Origin: an uncultured Methanobrevibacter sp. | GTDB taxonomy: Archaea; Methanobacteriota; Methanobacteria; Methanobacteriales; Methanobacteriaceae | Reading direction: 5' to 3' | Assembly (NCBI RefSeq): GCF_905235195.1 | Contig: NZ_CAJOKH010000006.1 | Location: forward strand, 1-48,861 | DNA length: 48,861 nt | In this document: positions 44,281 through 48,861 of the stretch, in pieces | Numbering within the stretch: position 1 is the stretch's first letter | How the letters are laid out: every line of letters begins with the position of its first letter | The notes under the pieces: generated by a model | What the model was told of the DNA's origin: nothing | Seen by the model: the letters and a program-made list of their open reading frames with translations, nothing else | Database searches by the model: none | Made by a program: the position numbers and the translations under genes

Positions 44281-45237
44281 ATGGAAATAACATTTCTTGG
44301 AACTGCATCTGCAATACCATCTAAAAATAGAAATCACACATCAATTGCTGTTAAGGCATTTGGAGAAATATTTTTATTTGACTGTGGTGAATCAACCCAA
44401 AGACAATTAAATTTCACAAATATATCCCCCATGAAAATCAGCAAAATATTTATAAGTCATTTGCATGGTGATCATATTTTAGGTCTTCCAGGTCTTATAC
44501 AGTCTATGGGTTTTAGAGGAAGAGAAAAACCACTTACAATATATGGGCCAAAGGGACTTTTAAAAATTAAAGACTGTATATTTAATAATGGGTTTAATCC
44601 TGTAAATTTTGAAGTTAATATAATAGAAATCCAAGAAGGAACTGTGATTGAAAATGAAGATTATATTGTTAAAACAGCTAAAACCGAGCATAATCTTTTA
44701 AACTATTCATATACCATTGAAGAAAAGAAAATGCCTAGATTTATAAGGGAAAAAGCTATCGCTTTAGGTGTAAAAGTCGGTCCCGATTTTGGAAAACTTC
44801 ACAGTGGCCAGTCAGTAGAAGTTGATGGTAAAACCATTAATCCGGAAGTTTTAGGCCCTGCAAGAGAGGGTATGAAACTTTGTTACTCTGGAGATAGTAA
44901 ACCATGTGAGGCTATGATTCAACTTGCAAAAAACAGTACGCTACTTATTCATGAGGCAACATTTCTTGAAGAGGATATGGACAAGGCATATGAAAATGGC
45001 CACTCAACGGCAATTCAAGCCGCATCAATTGGACGAGACGCATCTGTGGAAAATCTAATATTAACCCATTTTAGTAATAGATATACTGATTTAAATCCTT
45101 TTAAAAAAGAAGCATCTGAAGTTTTTGATAATGTAGAAATAGCTTATGATTTTATGAATGTTGAAATAGTTAAAGATGAAAAAGCTAAAGGTGACGATAA
45201 ATATAAACTTATTATTAGTAAAAACTTTATTGGATAA
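44281..45237 (+). CDS. rnz: Ribonuclease Z
   Basis: RNase Z cuts precursor tRNAs at their 3' end. The 318-residue protein is the short form of the metallo-beta-lactamase fold: MEITFLGTASAIPSKNRNHT at the N-terminus, the zinc motif ISHLHGDHILGLPGL (about 59-73), TEHNLLNYSY near 138-147, CYSGDSKPCEAMI near 201-213 and the later HEATF and GHSTAIQAA motifs. The start is the ATG after AAAGGGATATA. It is apparently independent of the MscS gene 60 bases downstream. Confidence 0.93.
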   Translation: MEITFLGTASAIPSKNRNHTSIAVKAFGEIFLFDCGESTQRQLNFTNISPMKISKIFISHLHGDHILGLPGLIQSMGFRGREKPLTIYGPKGLLKIKDCIFNNGFNPVNFEVNIIEIQEGTVIENEDYIVKTAKTEHNLLNYSYTIEEKKMPRFIREKAIALGVKVGPDFGKLHSGQSVEVDGKTINPEVLGPAREGMKLCYSGDSKPCEAMIQLAKNSTLLIHEATFLEEDMDKAYENGHSTAIQAASIGRDASVENLILTHFSNRYTDLNPFKKEASEVFDNVEIAYDFMNVEIVKDEKAKGDDKYKLIISKNFIG

Positions 45238-45299
45238 ATATAAATATAGAATTCTTTTAAATAAAAAAATTAATATGAAAAAATAAAAAGCATGAAATT

Positions 45300-46061
45300 A
45301 TGGACATTATAAATTTTATTACAAAACCACATAATACTTTTGAAATGGTTGTATATATTTTAGTGATTATTATATTAACTACAATTCTTCTAAGGTTAAT
45401 TACTTTTATAATGAAACATCTGAATAAGAAAGAAGATTTAGATATGACAACACCCTACATTATAAGAGATTTATTACAATATACAATTTATTTCATTGCG
45501 CTACTGCTTATTTTAGACATTGTTGGAATAGACATTAGAGGAATTCTTCTAAGTGTTGGAATCATAAGTATTATTATAGGTTTTGCAGCAAAAGACATAA
45601 TTTCCAACTTTATGAGTGGACTATTTGTAGTGACCGATAAGAGTATTAAAGTTGGAGATGAGATTGTAGTGGATAATATACAGGGAACAGTGACAAATAT
45701 TACATTTCGAAAAATTACCCTTCAAAGCTCAGATAATGTTATTGTAACAATACCAAATTCTATTTTAAGTACAAAAGTTTATAAAAACAATACTAATGAA
45801 CTACCAGTTGTTCTTACATTAATAATATATTTAAAACTTAATATTGATATTGAAAAATATGAAAAACGAATTATAGAAGAATGTGAAAAACTAGATTTTG
45901 TAAATACTAAACATAAAAATAAAATGAATATTATTGAAATTAATGATTTAGGTATAAAATCCAAACTATATATTGGAGTAAAAAATCAGAAAAATATTGA
46001 AAGAAATAGAGTAATTATTGGAAATATTTCTCGTAAAATTTTAAATGAGATGGATACATAG
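45300..46061 (+). CDS. Small-conductance mechanosensitive channel, MscS family
   Basis: A 253-residue membrane channel that opens under tension to release osmolytes. Three N-terminal membrane helices lie at about 12-35, 56-77 and 79-110, the third containing IIIGFAAKDIISNFMSG. A cytoplasmic beta domain follows (IKVGDEIVVDNIQGTVTNIT, then KITLQSSDNVIVTIPNSIL) and a C-terminal alpha-beta part. Homology is to the short MscS core. It is followed by a hairpin and T-run at 46084-46120. Confidence 0.88.
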   Translation: MDIINFITKPHNTFEMVVYILVIIILTTILLRLITFIMKHLNKKEDLDMTTPYIIRDLLQYTIYFIALLLILDIVGIDIRGILLSVGIISIIIGFAAKDIISNFMSGLFVVTDKSIKVGDEIVVDNIQGTVTNITFRKITLQSSDNVIVTIPNSILSTKVYKNNTNELPVVLTLIIYLKLNIDIEKYEKRIIEECEKLDFVNTKHKNKMNIIEINDLGIKSKLYIGVKNQKNIERNRVIIGNISRKILNEMDT

Positions 46062-46083
46062 TTTATTTATTTAAAAAAAAATT

Positions 46084-46120
46084 TAATTAAGTTTATTAAT
46101 TAAAATAGTTTATTTTTTTT
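46084..46120 (+). terminator. Candidate terminator after the MscS gene
   Basis: TAATTAA (46084-46090) pairs with TTAATTA (46096-46102) around a five-base loop, then an eight-T run at 46113-46120. The stem is A/T only, so support is moderate. The 46121-46400 spacer after it shows no gene. Confidence 0.4.
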
Positions 46121-46417
46121 AAAAAAAGCCCTCTTAAGTTTTTTATTAATAATTTTTTAAAAAATATTTGAAAATTTTTCCTAAAATATTTGTAAAATAT
46201 AATATTGGTTTTTTAAAATAAAATTTTCAAAAAATCAAAATATTTAAAAAAATGCTCTAAATTAAAAATAAAGAAAATCAACTAATTTTTAAAAATTTTC
46301 AAAATGGCAGATATGATTATTTTAAAAATATAAGTCAATTAATTTATAAATAATGATTAATATAATAAAATTAAATTTATTTACCCAAATTATTTACAAA
46401 ATTATTTGAGTGAGAAA

Positions 46418-47335
46418 ATGTTAAGCAAATTGCAAAAAGAAATTATTGAACTTAAAGATAAAAAAAATGCAATAATACTTGCACATAATTATCAAAGAAA
46501 AGAGATAATGGAAATAGCTGATTTTATTGGAGATTCTCTAGAATTATGTATTAAAGCTAGCGAAATTAAAGATAAAGACATTTTAGTATTTTGTGGTGTA
46601 GATTTCATGGCTGAAACTGCATATATTTTAAATCCTGATAAAAAAATATTAATGCCTGATCGTGATGCAGATTGTCCAATGGCAAATATGTTATCTAAAA
46701 GTGAAATAGAAGAGGCGAAAGAAAAATATCCTAATGCTGCAGTAGTATTATATGTTAATAGTACTGCTGATGCAAAAGCTGAAAGTGACTTATTAGTTAC
46801 AAGTGGAAATGTGAAAAGGATTATTAATGTACTTGATGAAGATACTGTTCTTTTTGGACCTGATGCTAATCTTGCAAAATATACAGAAGAATTTACAGAT
46901 AAAAAACTTATTCCAATACCTATAGACGGACACTGTTGTGTGCATAAAATGTTGACAATTGAAGATATTGTATCTGCAAGAAAAAAATATCCTAATGCTC
47001 AAATACTAGTTCATCCAGAAACAGACAAAGAAGTACAACTTACTGCTGATTTCGTTTTAAGTACTGGGGGAATAATGACACATATTAAAGAATCTTCTCA
47101 CGATGAATTTGTCCTTGGAACAGAAATAGATATTATCTCAAGACTTGAGCTTGAAGTTCCAGATAAAACCTATTATCCTTTAAGAGAAGATGCTATCTGT
47201 GAAACTATGAAATATCATACACTTGAAAAACTTAAAGCATGCCTTGAAGAGGAGTCTCCAGAGATTGTATTAAGTGAAGAATTAGTTGAAAAATGTAAAA
47301 AACCAGTTAATAGAATGTTAGAAGCTTCTAAATAG
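46418..47335 (+). CDS. nadA: Quinolinate synthase
   Basis: NadA condenses iminoaspartate with dihydroxyacetone phosphate to quinolinate using a [4Fe-4S] cluster. From the ATG at 46418 (GAGTGAG upstream) the protein has 305 residues. The TTG-initiated frame four codons longer is less likely. Cysteines in VFCGVDFMAETAY, DGHCCVHK and ICETMKYHT supply the three cluster ligands. LAHNYQRKEIMEIADFIGDS and VYVNSTADAKA-type substrate motifs are present (here LYVNSTADAKAESD). The aspartate oxidase or dehydrogenase (nadB/nadX) is not in the window. Confidence 0.93.
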   Translation: MLSKLQKEIIELKDKKNAIILAHNYQRKEIMEIADFIGDSLELCIKASEIKDKDILVFCGVDFMAETAYILNPDKKILMPDRDADCPMANMLSKSEIEEAKEKYPNAAVVLYVNSTADAKAESDLLVTSGNVKRIINVLDEDTVLFGPDANLAKYTEEFTDKKLIPIPIDGHCCVHKMLTIEDIVSARKKYPNAQILVHPETDKEVQLTADFVLSTGGIMTHIKESSHDEFVLGTEIDIISRLELEVPDKTYYPLREDAICETMKYHTLEKLKACLEEESPEIVLSEELVEKCKKPVNRMLEASK

Positions 47336-47358
47336 CTTCTACTTTTACTTTTTATTTA
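47320..47358 (+). terminator. Candidate terminator of nadA
   Basis: AGAAGC (47320-47325) pairs with GCTTCT (47335-47340), overlapping the stop codon, and a T-rich tract ACTTTTACTTTTTATTTATT follows. It is weaker than the terminators above but correctly placed. Confidence 0.4.
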
Positions 47359-47412
47359 TTTATTTTAATTTTATATATTTCTATAATATCTTTTTTTAAT
47401 CTGGTGATTTTT

Positions 47413-47784
47413 TTGGTTTTATTAAAATGGAATGAAATTCCTGTTTCTGTTCGTAGAAGCAGAAAGCGTCTTTATAATTATATCAAAAGTGAAATTGAAT
47501 GTGATACTGCAGAAAAAATAAGGATATTGTTTTAAGGGATTTAAGTTTCAGTGTTGAAACTGGTGATCCTTGTTAACCTGTAGAAGGTGATGTTGTATCT
47601 TTACAGATAAAACTGCTACTACAGATGATAGTAGTGTTACTACTATAACTGATGTTTTGGATATACTTATGAAGTTGTTGTAAATATGAAGGGTTGAGAC
47701 ATCTACTTCACGTATAACTGTTGATAAACACATACTAGTTTCACAATTTTATTAGAAGAAACATCTGAACAGGAAGAAACTTAA
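47413..47784 (+). pseudogene. Decayed phage- or adhesin-like gene with an Ig-type domain
   Basis: Starting at a TTG with GGTG six bases upstream, the sequence reads WNEIPVSVRRSRKRLYNYIK, then after frame changes DIVLRDLSFSVETGD, PVEGDVVSL, DKTATTDDSSVTTITDV, VVVNMKG and FTILLEETSEQEET. The order G-x-P-V-x-G-x-V-V-S-L ... T-D-D-S ... Y-E-V-V-V is that of a carboxypeptidase-regulatory or CnaB-like beta-sandwich, which is frequent in Methanobrevibacter phage and surface proteins. At least four frame breaks and one internal stop show that it is dead. The phage origin is inferred from the neighbouring remnant. Confidence 0.5.
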
Positions 47785-47853
47785 AATATATAGATTTAAT
47801 TTTATTTTATTATTTTTATAATATTTTTTTAAAAAAGTGTATTTTTTTGATGG

Positions 47854-48237
47854 TTGATAGATGAGGTAAAACAATTTCAAGGTTTGGAGCCTAAACATCT
47901 AAAATTTAATAATAATGAAGTAAGTAAATTAAATGATTTGATTATTAATTGTATTTCCCAGACGGAAAATCTCATTATTAATTATACAAATGATACTACT
48001 TTATCTACCAATACTCCACCAGAGTGAAAAATCTATGTCTTCGGCTTGTAAGTAATATGATCACATTAAAGATAGCAAGAAGAGACACTCTATCATAAAA
48101 GTGAATAACTGGAAAATATCAACGGTTAGTAGTGATATTTTTACAGAAGATTTAAAAGGAGATTTAAAACCTTATAAAAAAGATATTTCTAATAAAGGTG
48201 ATAAAATTGATTTTTTTTTGCGATAACTGGAGATTAG
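47854..48237 (+). pseudogene. Decayed phage head-tail connector-like gene
   Basis: Broken frames read LIDEVKQFQGLEPKHLKFNN, then LIINCISQTENLIINYTNDT, a stop, KNLCLRLVSNMITLKIARRD, a frameshift, IKVNNWKISTVSSDIFTEDL and ISNKGDKIDFF. The layout (short N-terminal helix, Q-x-L-I-N-Y segment, a central R-L-V-S-N-M helix, W-x-x-x-x-V-S-S-D-I-F) suggests a gp6-type connector of a tailed phage. The stop at the first junction and one or two frameshifts show that it is inactive. Family assignment is from memory and is tentative. Confidence 0.4.
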
Positions 48238-48350
48238 AATTTTATAGTGAAAGTAACAATAAAAGTAACCTTGGAAGTTTACAAATTTTAGTGGGAAAAT
48301 TGAACAAAACAAAAACAAAGAAAAAGGATTAAATTATGCTACTAAAAGTT

Positions 48351-48712
48351 GTTTCGTAAAATAAGAGTTTAAAGAATCAAATTTATATTGTATTAAAGTT
48401 CTATATTCTATTATAACTTAGTATATTGGTAAGTCATAATAGGCTGTTCTTGTTTTTTAGGTCATTATTATGGTAGGGATTAATATAATAATGATATAAT
48501 ATTAACAATTTTGGTATTTTTTGAAATTTAATTTTAACTTGATATATGTTTTCTAACTTCTCACTTTTATTTAATGGTGATAATTATGAAGTTTCAGAAA
48601 CTAAAATTTTTATTCAAACAATTATTTCCTTTAAAATATCAAACAAAATATAAAAATTATAATTATGAGGAAATGTATTGTGTTTCGTAAAATGGGTTTA
48701 AAGAATTAAATT
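48351..48712. repeat. Short direct repeat around a small open frame
   Basis: GTTTCGTAAAAT followed by a TTTAAAGAAT stretch occurs at about 48351-48382 and again at about 48681-48710 in the same orientation, roughly 330 bases apart. Between them a 34-residue frame (48586-48690, MKFQKLKFLFKQLFPLKYQT) has a good GGTGATAATT ribosome binding site. Its stop codon falls inside the second repeat. Whether the repeats are transposition footprints or divergent duplications cannot be decided. Confidence 0.35.
48586..48690 (+). CDS. Short lysine-rich reading frame, possibly a truncated gene
   Basis: Thirty-four residues, MKFQKLKFLFKQLFPLKYQT and then TKYKNYNYEEMYCVS approximately, with a strong ribosome binding site eight bases upstream. 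It is basic and amphipathic. It may be the beginning of a longer phage-region protein cut off by the repeated sequence. No function can be assigned. Confidence 0.3.
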   Translation: MKFQKLKFLFKQLFPLKYQTKYKNYNYEEMYCVS

Positions 48713-48775
48713 AAACATAAAAATTTAAATTTAAATTTTAATTAAATTAAAAAAATAAAAAGAAATAGAGTTAAA

Positions 48776-48861
48776 TTAAATATTATCTAATTGATGTGAT
48801 TGTTCATCTAATTTTTTAAGCTCCTGCATGTGATGATTAAGTGTAAATTGATTTGCAGGTT
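48776..48861 (-). CDS. 3' end of an unknown gene running off the window
   Basis: On the minus strand from the window edge a frame reads PANQFTLNHHMQELKKLDEQ and ends SHQLDNI at a stop at 48776-48778. Hydrophilic and helical, perhaps coiled coil. The start lies outside the window, so neither length nor family can be judged. Confidence 0.35.
   Translation of the reverse strand, partial: PANQFTLNHHMQELKKLDEQSHQLDNI

Noticed and set aside
47548-47733. A 61-residue minus-strand open frame
   Set aside because: It is antisense to the decayed Ig-like gene, and its valine/serine repeats mirror the opposite strand.

Overview
The window is about 49 kb of very AT-rich DNA (intergenic stretches are almost pure A/T). 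It comes from a hydrogenotrophic methanogen of the Methanobacteriales, most likely a Methanobrevibacter-type organism. The evidence is a set of methanogenesis marker genes (mmp2, 3, 5, 6, 15, 17), a thiol:fumarate reductase subunit (tfrB), archaeal SepF, Dph5, NOB1, an archaeal-type glycyl-tRNA synthetase, and ribosome binding sites of the AGGTGATAAT-ATG type. The presence of MoaB argues mildly against Methanosphaera. The genus is an inference.

Layout. 1-0.35 kb: the decayed tail of an IS1182-like transposase, then rubrerythrin on the minus strand with a strong terminator. 0.9-2.5 kb: mostly non-coding, with one small membrane protein lacking a normal start codon and one foldable GC-richer element. 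2.5-6 kb: dph5, trm5 and a frameshifted mtnA. 6-14.6 kb: the core of the window, a long minus-strand array nob1 - DUF2117 - mmp2 - mmp3 - mmp6 - mmp5 - mmp15 - mmp17, followed after a promoter-bearing gap by nifB. 14.7-18.6 kb: moaB, a CPBP-type membrane protein, a DUF3781 protein and a MacB-like ABC exporter. 18.8-21.8 kb: PRC-barrel protein, pyrE and a twice-frameshifted sodium:solute symporter with its tiny accessory protein. 22.3-27.8 kb: arylacetate/arylpyruvate metabolism (paaK, ACT protein, iorB, iorA) with two small unknown acidic genes between. 28.5-33.6 kb: tfrB, a SpoU/TrmJ-like methylase, dcd, glyS. 33.6-37.4 kb: a degraded patch, two FilR1-type regulators and a TatD hydrolase. 37.5-47.3 kb: sepF with a DUF1611 gene, a ZPR1 protein, MarR regulator plus ferritin-like protein, an acidic histone-fold-like protein, a 5'-truncated nucleosidase, nadC, RNase Z, MscS and nadA. 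47.3-48.9 kb: badly decayed, probably phage-derived genes.

How the genes fit together. The most notable theme is activation of methyl-coenzyme M reductase (MCR). The mmp genes encode proteins tied to the ATP-driven activation of the nickel cofactor F430, and NifB makes the carbide-containing 8Fe iron-sulfur precursor (L-cluster) of nitrogenase. No nitrogenase structural gene is visible here, so the adjacency suggests that NifB supplies a complex iron-sulfur cluster to the MCR activation machinery. Secondary themes are aromatic amino acid synthesis or degradation through arylacetyl-CoA (paaK/iorAB), oxygen defence (rubrerythrin, ferritin-like), cell division (SepF, perhaps the PRC-barrel protein) and NAD synthesis (nadA, nadC). 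Three loci (mtnA, symporter, mtnN) are broken, either truly or by sequencing error. No tRNA, rRNA or CRISPR array was seen.
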